Assembly: GCA_964035575.1 (NCBI GenBank) | Contig: OZ037846.1 | Span: forward strand, 275,501 to 339,500 | DNA: 64,000 nt | Source of the DNA: Rhynchopus sp. YZ270_cl-10 | Lineage: Eukaryota > Euglenozoa > Diplonemea > Diplonemida > Diplonemidae | Direction: 5' to 3' | Translations under genes and position numbers: made by a program | Notes under the pieces: model-generated | Seen by the model: the letters and a program-made list of their open reading frames with translations, nothing else | What the model was told of the DNA's origin: nothing | Database searches by the model: none | Part shown: positions 40,922 to 51,200 of the stretch, piece by piece | Position numbering within the stretch: the stretch's first letter is position 1 | How the letters are laid out: each line of letters opens with the position of its first letter

Positions 40922-42652
40922 CTACTTCACGGAACACATCTGAGAGCAACACACAACACTGCACGTCCGAGAAGGAACTGCGTGTGCTGGTGTGCCAACC
41001 CCTCCCGCAGCTGTCCATGCCTTAGCAACGTCAAGGTCAGACTGCTCACCACGCAGGTACCCACGCACGGCAATGTTGTACTCCTCCCAATGCTTCTTCC
41101 CACCTATCATGTACATCCATTCGTCAACTGCTCCTGCTGAAGCACTTAGCTTAGCCATCACTTCCGCCACAACCTGTGCCTCACAACCAGAGGCAACCTC
41201 CACTTTGCACGGAAGCAGACGCAGCTGGTGTTCGCACTCAGCATCGCTTAAGCACATCCTGTTGCACACCACATCACACCCCAGCATGCGCCCCGCACGT
41301 TCCATCCCGTTCACATCACGCACAAGCTCCCCCACCATGCTGAACCGACGCATCACCTCACAACCCATGTCACCACGCAGCACCTTCCCAGTCACAACAC
41401 CAGCATTCACCTTCTCACAAAAGCTGCTCGCACCCTTCAGAAGCAGGCTTGCTGCATGCAGTGCAGATGTGGCATGTGTCGCACACTGCTTCGAGGCGTT
41501 GAACGAACAGTGGATCTTGTCCCCGATGAACACATCCACCATCCCACGTCTTGTCTCTGTTGCCTGCAGGGTCTTCAGGAGAAGAGTGGTGAAGAAGGAG
41601 GAGTAGGTCGCACTGTCCTTCTCCAGCAAATGCAGGGTGTCCTTCACGTTCAGTGTCAGCAGGGTTGTCTTCACTGAGGACAGACCCAGTGGCAGGCACA
41701 CTGGCATGTTCGATGCTCTTGAATGATAGGACTCTGTGGATGTGTCTGCTGTCTCTGTCACGTCACCCCCTTCGCTGTCTGAGTACATTCTGTCCACCTC
41801 ATCCTGAAAAGGCAGACACGTCTTCGGGAGGTACGCTTTGTACATGCGCAGGTTCTTCTCCAGTCTCCACAGGGCAGCAGTCATCCCCTCAGGCAGGTCA
41901 CCCCCATGCACGTCCAGCATCTCCGCCACCTGCTCCACGTCGTACCCCGCAAGAAGCGACGCAATCTCCTGCACAACGCTGATCGTGCGCCTCATTGACT
42001 CCTGCTCCTTCAGCACATCGTGCGCAAACCTGCGTGTCACGAAGAAGTCTACCAGGAAGACAGCAATAGAGGGAAGGGAGCCAAGTGGGGGAAATGGTAT
42101 CTTGCAGGGAAGGAACTCGCAGTCCACCCTTTCTATGACCACCGCTCTTCTGCTGTGTGCACCTTCGTACGGCAATGACCCAGGAAGGTCAAACAAGCCA
42201 AACCTGAAGGATTCCTCACAAGACATGAGACACAGCCACACCACTGTCGCACCCACGAACCATGCACTGTATCGTGATGGCACTTGCATCACAAGCAACA
42301 TGTCCACAACCAGGATCAGAAGTGGCCAGGAAAAGTAACCGTAAGTGCGTCCGTGCAAATCCCACAGGAAGACTCCAATGCCAGCGATGTACAGGAAGCC
42401 CACCACAAACGTGGTGTGCAGTTGCTGCTTGCAGAGCACCTTCACAACTGCAACAGATGCAGCTGTGATGATTATGCAAGACCCGATTTTGAAAAAAATA
42501 ACCGGCTGCCCATCGCTCTTCTGCTGCAACAACAAAACAAGCAGAGTCGCGACAACTGAAACCACACAGAACGCAAACATGATGGTGCGCTTCTTCACCT
42601 CGTCAGCACTGAGAGACCCGTCAATGGTCAGTGCGCTGTTCAGGCACCGCAT
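40922..42652 (-). CDS. Six-TM degenerate-cyclase protein, copy 11
   Basis: 576 residues. The membrane half (QQKSDGQPVIFFKIGSC, GRTYGYFSWP) is nearest copy 9, and its last loop shares RRAVVIERVDCEFLPC with copy 12. The output domain carries several changes at otherwise fixed places (FIGDKIHCSF, VNAGVVTGK, VNGMERAGRM, CLSDAECE), making it the most diverged of the second block while the frame remains intact. Leader intact. Confidence 0.84.
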   Translation of the reverse strand: MRCLNSALTIDGSLSADEVKKRTIMFAFCVVSVVATLLVLLLQQKSDGQPVIFFKIGSCIIITAASVAVVKVLCKQQLHTTFVVGFLYIAGIGVFLWDLHGRTYGYFSWPLLILVVDMLLVMQVPSRYSAWFVGATVVWLCLMSCEESFRFGLFDLPGSLPYEGAHSRRAVVIERVDCEFLPCKIPFPPLGSLPSIAVFLVDFFVTRRFAHDVLKEQESMRRTISVVQEIASLLAGYDVEQVAEMLDVHGGDLPEGMTAALWRLEKNLRMYKAYLPKTCLPFQDEVDRMYSDSEGGDVTETADTSTESYHSRASNMPVCLPLGLSSVKTTLLTLNVKDTLHLLEKDSATYSSFFTTLLLKTLQATETRRGMVDVFIGDKIHCSFNASKQCATHATSALHAASLLLKGASSFCEKVNAGVVTGKVLRGDMGCEVMRRFSMVGELVRDVNGMERAGRMLGCDVVCNRMCLSDAECEHQLRLLPCKVEVASGCEAQVVAEVMAKLSASAGAVDEWMYMIGGKKHWEEYNIAVRGYLRGEQSDLDVAKAWTAAGGVGTPAHAVPSRTCSVVCCSQMCSVK

Positions 42653-42835
42653 CGTTGGGATTTTGATCCTCACAAACCTTTGCTATGTGTGGAGCAGGGG
42701 TGTGTGGATGTGTCTTGTGTGCACTGGTGGGTGGTGTGGGTTCTGTGTTGGGAGATGGACGTGACCACCACAATCGGGGTACTTTGCACAGAACTTAATC
42801 TCACAGGTAACCAACTATACGTGTCTCAGTCTCAT

Positions 42836-43117
42836 ATGACAACACCCTATCCCGAAGAAAGACACGCAGCCGTCACCTCACGTATCTCGAATTCGTGGAC
42901 TTTTGCGACTTCGTCCCCAGCATCTGCTCTCCATGCAAACAACACAGATCAGTGGCACCTGGTTTTGGCTGCTTACAAAAGCTCCCGCTTCAGGTTATTG
43001 TTCCGTTTAGCAAGCGACAAAAGACCTTATAGTGCGTTGGTAATTCTTGGCGGGCTCTTTTGTGCCGTGTTTGAAGCATTGTATACGCGTTTGGAATGGG
43101 TCTTCCGAAAATGGTAA
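42836..43117 (+). CDS. Small membrane-protein frame in the duplicated spacer
   Basis: A 93-codon plus-strand frame starts MTTPYPEERHAAVTS and contains DQWHLVLAAYKSSRF, then a hydrophobic helix (SALVILGGLFCAVFEAL), ending RLEWVFRKW. The related spacer upstream of copy 9 keeps the same amino acids but in two frames, and the spacers of copies 8 and 12 keep only pieces. Open length plus a clean helix makes coding possible, but the unit may simply be a younger duplicate. No family recognised. Confidence 0.3.
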   Translation: MTTPYPEERHAAVTSRISNSWTFATSSPASALHANNTDQWHLVLAAYKSSRFRLLFRLASDKRPYSALVILGGLFCAVFEALYTRLEWVFRKW

Positions 43118-43922
43118 ACGGGCAAACATTTGCCATTGGGTGCCCAATGAAGGGATCACCTGACTGGTGTCTCCAACGAGGGCTACCTGGAAAACCAGCG
43201 GGAGGAGATGTTTGTGTACCAAAACTCATCCCAAAATCGCCCAGGCGTGGTAGGTCATAAATTGGCCCAAAGAATCCAACGAAAACCTCAGAAATACATG
43301 CTGGCGAAAAAATTCGCAAGTCAAAATTTCAGCCACAATACGGTCATTTTATGCATACCCTGTGACTGTAGTAGAGAGAGAGAACATGCACATGCAGATT
43401 TTCTTGCAATTTTCAGTGTGTTTATCAATGCAGAGGACCTCTGGTTTACAAAATCGTAGGCACTCCTGAGCAAAAATGAAGGCGGTTTTTGACACAAAAT
43501 CGGGGTGGGTGGGTGGGTCATAAATTGCTCAAATATGGCCTAAAATTGGATTTTTCTGAAAATTTCATTGCGCTCAGCAAAAATCCTCGTTTTTTTGAAG
43601 AATTTTCCAAAAAATATGCTATACCCCCTACTACTGGACCCAACTGCCCTCACCCTATTTTTTTTTCCATTTTCTTCACCCAAATAGCCGGTCAAATTTT
43701 ACACACGAATACACAATCTCACGGACCCTCCATAGGTGTCTGGGTTTTTGTGCATTTAGATGAATATTTTGTGAAGGTTTCGGATTTTACATTTCGTGTA
43801 ATCATGAATTCGACACAGATTGGGACTAAACTGGACCAAACATTTCCCAAACACAGTTATCAAGAAAGGACTGTTGAACATGAAGCAAGTGCCAGATGTA
43901 AATCTGAGCAAACACAACAGTG
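43118..43922. other. Spacer between copies 11 and 12
   Basis: It starts with a fragment of the coiled-coil gene (43145-43210). The middle (43220-43720) has no recognised content. From about 43730 (GGTGTCTGGGTTTTTGTG) it is the downstream flank shared with copies 8, 10 and 11. Confidence 0.45.
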
Positions 43923-45653
43923 CTACTTCACGGAACACATCTGAGAGCAACACACAACACTGCACGTCCCAGAAGGAACTGCGTGTGCTGGTGTGCCAAC
44001 CCCTCCCGCAGCTGTCCATGCCTCAGCAACGTCAAGGTCAGACTGCTCACCACGCAGGTACCCACGCACGGCAATGTTGTACTCCTCCCAATGCTTCTTC
44101 CCACCTATCATGTACATCCACTCGTCAACTGCTCCTGCTGAAGCACTCAGCTGAGACATCACTTCCGCCACAACCTGTGCCTCACAACCAGAGGCAACCT
44201 CCACCTTGCACGGAAGCAGACGCAGCTGGTGTTCGCACTCAGCATCGCTGAAGCACATCCTGTTGCACACCACATCACACCCCAGCATGCGCCCCACACG
44301 TTCCAACCCGTTCACATCACGCACAAGCTCCCCCACCATGCTGAACCGACGCATCACCTCACAACCCATGTCACCACGCAGCACCTTCCCAGTCACAACA
44401 CCAGCATTCACCTTCTCACAAAAGCTGCTCGCACCCTTCAGAAGCAGGCTTGCTGCGTGCAGTGCAGATGTGGCATGTGTCGCACACTGCTTCGAGGCGT
44501 TGAACGAACAGTGGATCCTGTCCCCGATGAACACGTCCACCATCCCACGTCTTGTCTCTGTTGCCTGCAGGGTCTTCAGGAGGAGAGTGGTGAAGAAGGA
44601 GGAGTAGGTCGCACTGTCCTTCTCCAGCAAATGCAGGGTGTCCTTCACGTTCAGTGTCAGCAGGGTTGTCTTCACCGAGGACAGACCCAGTGGCTGGCTC
44701 ACTGGCATGGTCTCGAGTATGCAATGTGAGGACTCTGTGGATGTGTCTGCTGTCTCTGTCAGGTCAACGTGCTCACTGCTCGCTGCGCGTGTTCTCTCCA
44801 CCTCATCCTGAAAAGGCAGACACGTCTTCGGGAGGTACGCTTTGTACATGCGCAGGTTCTTCTCCAGTCTCCACAGGGCAGCAGTCATCCCCTCAGGCAG
44901 GTCACCCCCATGCACGTCCAGCATCTCCGCCACCTGCTCCACGTCGTACCCCGCAAGAAGCGACGCAATCTCCTGCACAACGCTGATCGTGCGCCGCATT
45001 GACTCCTGCTCCTTCAGCACGTTGTGCGCAAACCTGCGTGTCACGAAGAAGTCGATCAGGAAGACGAAAAGAGTGGAAACGAAGCCACGTGGGGGAAATG
45101 ACGTCTTGCAGGGAAGGAACTCGCAGTCCACCCTTTCTATGACCACCGCTCTTCTGCTGTGTTCACCTTCGTACGGCAATGACCCAGGAAGGTCAAACAA
45201 ACCAAACCTGAAGGATTCCTCACATCCCATGAGACACAGCCACACCACTGTCGCACCCACGAACCATGCACTGTACCGTGATGGGACTTGCATCACAAGC
45301 AACATGTCCACAACCAGGATCAGAATTGGCCAGGAAAAGTAACCATAAGTGCGCGCCTGCAAATCCCACAAGCAGATTCCAATGCCAACGAAGTACATGA
45401 TGCCCACCACAAACGTGGTGTGCAGTTGCTGCTTGCAGAGCACCTTCACAACTGCAACAAACCCAGCTATGACAATCGTGTACGTCCCGAATATGTTAAA
45501 GGTCAGGGCCACGTCGGTCTTGTCAGTCATCAAAGCAGTAACCAGAGTCGTTAACGCTGAGGACAGACAGAACACAAACATGATGGTGCGCTTCTTCACT
45601 TCGTCAGCACTGAGAGACCCGTCAATGGTCAGTGCGCTGTTCAGGCACCGCAT
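43923..45653 (-). CDS. Six-TM degenerate-cyclase protein, copy 12
   Basis: 576 residues. The region before MRCLN differs here (CTTTTGAAAACC on the plus strand), so no in-frame upstream start exists and the ATG at 45653 is forced. The first two helices (SSALTTLVTALMTDKTD, NIFGTYTIVIAGFVAVV) are unlike those of any other copy, making it the most distinct sensor of the second block. The linker (SSEHVDLTETADTS) matches copy 8. The output domain is standard for the group. Confidence 0.85.
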   Translation of the reverse strand: MRCLNSALTIDGSLSADEVKKRTIMFVFCLSSALTTLVTALMTDKTDVALTFNIFGTYTIVIAGFVAVVKVLCKQQLHTTFVVGIMYFVGIGICLWDLQARTYGYFSWPILILVVDMLLVMQVPSRYSAWFVGATVVWLCLMGCEESFRFGLFDLPGSLPYEGEHSRRAVVIERVDCEFLPCKTSFPPRGFVSTLFVFLIDFFVTRRFAHNVLKEQESMRRTISVVQEIASLLAGYDVEQVAEMLDVHGGDLPEGMTAALWRLEKNLRMYKAYLPKTCLPFQDEVERTRAASSEHVDLTETADTSTESSHCILETMPVSQPLGLSSVKTTLLTLNVKDTLHLLEKDSATYSSFFTTLLLKTLQATETRRGMVDVFIGDRIHCSFNASKQCATHATSALHAASLLLKGASSFCEKVNAGVVTGKVLRGDMGCEVMRRFSMVGELVRDVNGLERVGRMLGCDVVCNRMCFSDAECEHQLRLLPCKVEVASGCEAQVVAEVMSQLSASAGAVDEWMYMIGGKKHWEEYNIAVRGYLRGEQSDLDVAEAWTAAGGVGTPAHAVPSGTCSVVCCSQMCSVK

Positions 45654-45758
45654 CGTTGGGCTTTTGAAAACCTTTGCTCTGTGTGGAGCAGGGGTGTGTG
45701 GATGTGTGTTGTGTGCACTGGTGGGTGGTGTGGGTTAAGTGTTGGGAGATGGACGTGA

Positions 45759-46322
45759 CCACCACAACCGTGGCACTTCACAGAACTTAATCTCACAGGT
45801 AACCAACTATACGTGTCTCAGTCCCATATGACAACACCCTATCCCGAAGACAGACACACAGCCGTCACCTCACGTATCTCCAATTCGTGTGGACTTTTGC
45901 GACTTGGTCCCCCCGCATCCTCTCTTCCTGCAACGGGGATCAGTGGCACCTGGTTTTGGCTGCTTTCCAAAGCTCCCCCGCTTCAGGGTATTTTTCCGTT
46001 TAGCAAAGCGAGAAAAGACCTTATTTTTTTTCGTTATTATTTCTAGGTGGGTTTTTTTATGTGCTTGAACTATTTTAAAAAACAAGAAACATGCCCCCTC
46101 TGGGATTCGTTGTTACGTATGTGGGGGGACGGAGAAACGGTGAAACGTGCAGACATCCCCCCGACCTTTGCACGCACCTTTAAGAGAAACATTTGCAAGC
46201 TGAGTCGCGGCCTTTCGTTGGTCACCTGATAGCAGACAACCTTCCAGCCGCACTCGCTCGAAAAGTTGTATAAAACCGTGTAATTAATATTTCGCTTGAC
46301 GGAAACGGGATTAATCAATACA
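45759..46322. repeat. Segmental duplication upstream of copy 12
   Basis: Aligns with 28196-28660 (upstream of copy 8), and its first 200 bp also align with 32557-32760 and 42766-42960. No open gene is seen; the membrane-protein frame present at 42836-43117 is disturbed here. Confidence 0.55.
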
Positions 46323-46681
46323 CTACAGACGTTGGAATGCTGAAGTAATGAATGCAGAAAAAAACAAGTAATTGCTATCGGAAAAAAAACGGCGTGTGCT
46401 GTGGAACTCCACCCTGTAGAAGTAACCTACAACACACCCAGCACTCTGCTCTTCTGCAGGTATGATAACGCTCTTCGTACGCTGCCAGACCCACTGGGAC
46501 GCCTGCATCTGAAATGTTCAAGAAGGGTCTTCATCCAGCACCATCTGATCGATAGCGTTGTTGGACGTAGTCTCGGCAGGCTCGGCGTGTTCCAGCTCGT
46601 TTTTGTCCACAGGGTCCCACGCAGTGTCGTCGTCGTTGGAGCAGTGCGGAAGAAGCACAGAATGCACAGACTACAACACAT
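46323..46681 (-). pseudogene. Fragment of the acidic-linker protein, minus strand
   Basis: On the minus strand the codons give NDDDTAWDPVDKNELEHAEP, then TTSNNAIDQMVLDED, then (in another frame) FQMQASQWVWQRTKSVIIP and AEEQSAGCVVGYFYRVEF. The second half matches the plus-strand fragment at 14568-14801. A stop codon follows DEDPS and the two halves are not in the same frame, so this copy is broken. Confidence 0.42.
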
Positions 46682-48232
46682 CGATCACACCAGGCACATC
46701 AGCACCTCCAGCAAATCGCCAGGATGCTACGGTGGTTTCGAAAATCGCGCGGAGTTTTCCACAGCACACCCGTTTTTCCTTAGCAATTACTTGTCCTTGT
46801 TGTTACTGTTGTTTTCAACCACCTTCCTTCAACCCTTGTAGGGATCAGTTGTAATTTTTCTTTCGCGAAAACATGAAATTTAACATTTCAAGAGAACAAA
46901 TTAAAAAGGGTCCTTATTTGCATTTTTGGGCTCCGCCCGTGCAGTGGTGGGGTCAATCTCGAAAATTGGACAATTTTTTGGCCACTTAAATTTTGAGAAA
47001 TATGAGCCCGGTTGCTTATACGTGGGGCCCATTTTCGGCTAAAATTTTCCTCAAAATCTGGTTTTGTAAAATTGACCCTTTCCCCCCCCCACATCGATTT
47101 CAATACTATACCTTACTTCACCTACGGTTACCCTTACAAGGGGGGGTGAAGGAAGGTAAGTTGAAAACACTAGTTGCATGAAGACTAAGTGCAAAACAAA
47201 CAAAAAAGAAAATGGCGGTCATTCTAGACTAGCTAAAGGGATCTGTGTGTATGTTGGGTAACAGATTCAGAGTGGGTACCGCCTGAACGGAGTATAGCCC
47301 ATTTCTGTGTGTGTTGTGTTGAAAGCAAGTATGGATACTTCCACAGAGCGTAACATTTTCCATATTGTGTGTGCTAACACAGACACCCCAACAGGACACA
47401 GGAAGACCCCATGATGCAAAAGGAAACCAAAGGCGTTTGCCCAAAAGAAAGGTTAGCTACGAGGGTCTAAATTCCTAACGTGTTGTACATCGTTTTGTTT
47501 ATAAAAAAAATACCTCTTTTGAATGGTGAACCATATTTTAAAATAAAATACACAAGTCAAAGAGAGGCCACAGCTGAACGCGGTTGACTACACGGTGTCA
47601 AAGAATTCACAGAAGAGGGAAAAATACCCGCAAAAAGGTTAGTAAGATGGATCGTGTCAAAAAAGGAAAGCATGCGAGATGAATGTGCACCTCAGTGGAG
47701 AAAAAAGAAAAAAAAAAAAAAAAAAAAAAACATCAGCCATTCACCTTTGCAACCCAACTGACAACGTGCTGACACAAGTAAAACTCAGGGGAGGGTGTTT
47801 CTTCCCTGGGTGGCTGTGTTGTTGTTCATTTGGGGCTGCAAAAAAAGGAATTGCTATCAAAAAAAAAAAAAAATTGAAATGTGCCAAAATACCTTACCCA
47901 ACAAAAAGAGGGAGGGGAAAGAAGAGAGAGACAGGGCCAGTTATATAATATATGCCTCGTCCATTGCCTTACAAAAATACCTAAAAAGAAGAAAAGAACG
48001 CCAAAAAAAAAATGCAATCTTTCCGGAGGAATATTTATGCTGGTATGCAAAACAACGTTTTTTTTTTCTCCCTCCCCCCCAAACCAAAATAAAACCCTTA
48101 CTGCATCCACTTATTTTAGAGACATTGTATTGTAGGCTGTTCGCCTTCTCTCTTTCTCTCATTCATTTGGCTCTCCAGGGGGGTTTTAGGTTATTTTTTA
48201 TGTCATTTTTTTACGTCTTTTTTGCGTCATTT
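46682..48232. other. Spacer downstream of the trehalose gene
   Basis: No gene is supported on either strand. It includes A runs (47700-47730, 47858-47872). About 46920-47000 (GGGTCAATCTCGAAAATTGG, GGCCACTTAAATTTTGAGAA) weakly resembles 255-300 in the first spacer. The 3' UTR of the trehalose gene should lie just left of 48233. Confidence 0.4.
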
Positions 48233-51200
48233 TTACGTCATAATCCTTGGGAGGGCCGAACGCTCCGTCCATGTCCCGCTGGAGCCCGAGGTAGGAATCG
48301 GTGACGAGCACTCCGTATTGCTCTGTGTGGAGAGGCGACGCTGCAGCGCGCCAAGGCCACCTTGCTGTTCGCTGCCGGGGCTGCGGACCTCGTGGGGCGA
48401 GACAGCGATGCCCATCCTGCAAGACTCTGACATAGCAAAGGTCGCGAGGATCTGTTTGAAAAAGAAATTTGGTTATATTGCCTCTGTGTAACTGAAATAC
48501 AAAGCCCTCTCGTGGCAGTGTACCTGAACAAAATATTGGTTAAAATTGAAAATTGGTGTGGCGGATTGGGGGGGGGGGGGGGGGGAGAAGGAGGAGGCTG
48601 GGCTGGCATCCCAGGAAGACGTACTACTAACCAGGTTCGGGATCTTTCAATCGTGTTTCGGCACATCCTAAGACACAAGAAACAACAGCAGCTTCAACCT
48701 AAGCATCGCTGTGTTTAGTCTCCATAAAAAGGAAGGTGAACAACCAATACAAAAACAACCCTGACACAAGGCACGTTACATACATCAATGGCATCTTTGT
48801 GGCTTTCGACGGAGGCTGATGCAAACGTCTTCGATGACACTGGCCCCACTTTGACAGTCCTGTGTTGGGGAGAATATTTTTTGTACTTTTCGGGGACATG
48901 ACATTTGTGACATATCCTAGAAAATCTTTTGAAAATTACGGCAGTGTTGGTGTGGCTGAAGGGGGAGAGTGTGAAAAAAGTGTGATCATCCTCTGATGGA
49001 GACCTTTGTGTCTCGACATGCCTAGGTGCATGGAGAGCCCCGCTTAACCAATGCTTGGTTCATGCATTTTTGCATGGTCGCTGCCTGCCGCTCTGACACG
49101 TCGGCGTTTTCCTAAAATAAGGAGCAGCTCTGATACACAATGATCACCTCGCGATACATACCACCGCTTGACGTCTGCTGAGAAGGCTCCGATCTGACTG
49201 CTCGTCAACGAGGCTGGGCTCTTCTTGTCTGTCGAGCGCGCTCGCCGAGTTGCACCTCCTGGTGGTTGTGGTGGTGGGTAGGGGGGTTTGTCGGTGATGA
49301 TAACAGCTTCAATCCTCAAAAAATACAAAAAAAGGGGGTTGTATGTTGTTTACTGGTCAAGGTTTGAGTAATCAAGCACAACAAAAACTAAAACTGGTGT
49401 GAATTAACAAAAAAAAAACCCCCCAAATTTTCTGTTAGAAAGCAGATTCCCTCCATGAAGAAAGTGTCGAAGGACAACACCGGTTTGACAAAAAAAAATG
49501 AAAAAAAATCCTGTAAAACACCATTTCTAACCATCCCGAATGATTGGAGCAAGAAGTTCGCATATGGGAGAAAGACTCAGGGACATGACACACACCTTTA
49601 GCTTGGTAGGTGTTCTCCAACAGTGCAGGCGGCTTCACATCGGCAGAGCTGGCTAAGCCACCGATGGGTATTTTGTCTATCTCCCCCGACATGGTGGGGG
49701 AGATGCCCAGCGGCGGTGAGGTGCCTAAGGGGGTGCCGCTGTGGTGTGGTGTGGGTGTTTTGATAACTAATGAGGGGTAATTCTTTGCACAGAATATGGT
49801 GTGGGTGCTTTGATATGAGGTGCCGCATTCGTACAAAGTATCGTAAAAAAGTCGAACTTCCATAAAAAAATATCCTGAAAAGGTTGAACATTATTACGGT
49901 CGATAATTTTGTACGAAAACGGTAATTCTTGCGCAGAATTAATACCCCCATGAATGTTATACCAATATACATTAGAGATTTACAGCAGCCTTTTTTATTG
50001 CCTTTTTCCCCCCCCTCTCTGGTAACAAAAAGTCGCCCCATTTTTTGTTCACAAAATACAGTGGAGCTTTTGTGGTGTACACTCATTCCAAAAATTTTTT
50101 TCAAAAAAAAAAAAAAAACAAAGTGATGACATACTTCCCACGATGTGCCTGGATAAACTCAAACAACTCTTCGTCGCATCTGTCGTCACCAAAGGACAGC
50201 ACAAAGTCTACGTCTTTCAATCGGTTCTCCATAAGCCACTGCAAGGACACCACCTTCGAGACCCCGCGGGGGAGCACCTCCACACACTTCCTCCCCGTGA
50301 AGCACGTGAACGGAAGCGACTGCATCTGCTGGTGCAGCTGCACCAATAGGTCCTTCTCCGTCCAACTCGCGAAGTCGTGGTCTGTGTTCCGCCAATGCCA
50401 CGTTATGCTCCGCTCCTTCATCTCTGTGTACGACCCTGGGGTTCGCTCTGTGTAGTCATTGAGCAAATCGCCTATGGTAGACAGCCAGATCTGCTGTCCG
50501 GTCAGTTCTACCCATTCCTTTTGTCCACATGGCCGCACGAAGGCGCCATGCTCGCATATCAGTCCAAGGTTGTCCCTATCACCGAATAAGCGCTGCATGC
50601 AGGAACGTTGGCGGCCGGTCATGACGTAGACCTCGTTGCGGGGGTCTTGCGTGAGGCGGTCGAGGATGTCTGCCACGTTGTCGGGGAGGACAGCCTCCTG
50701 GTTGACGATGAGGGGCACCACGGAGCCGTCCCAGTCGAGGACGAGGAGGCGTTTTGCAGCAGCGTTGTACTGTGGGAGGATCTCCTCGCCCACGACGTCA
50801 CCGCTTTGGAGTGCTGCGGAGTAGCCGGTGGGGCGTGCGTGTCCGGTGGCGGTGATCTCCTGCAGGCAGCTGTCTGCCCAGAATGCGGCAGTGTTGCGGC
50901 TGACGTATTCTAAGTTATGGGAATGCTGTTGCGCGCGCTGCGATTCGTCAGTTTCCAGCGCAGTTTTGATCTTGATCTGTGGGGGAATGATATGGGAAAA
51001 AATGCTTCTCGTTGAAAGTCAAAAGGGAATGTGGGGGGAAATAAAGGTTTGTTTTGTTGTTGTGGAATGCAGTGTATTTTTTGGGCCGGTTGGGGGGGGT
51101 CAGTGACCCCCCCCAAATTTTCTCCGGAAATTTGGGCCGGTGGGGGGGGGTCAGTTTTTTCAGCTGGGTTTGAGGTGTTTCCTCGGCGTGGTGTAAAAAG

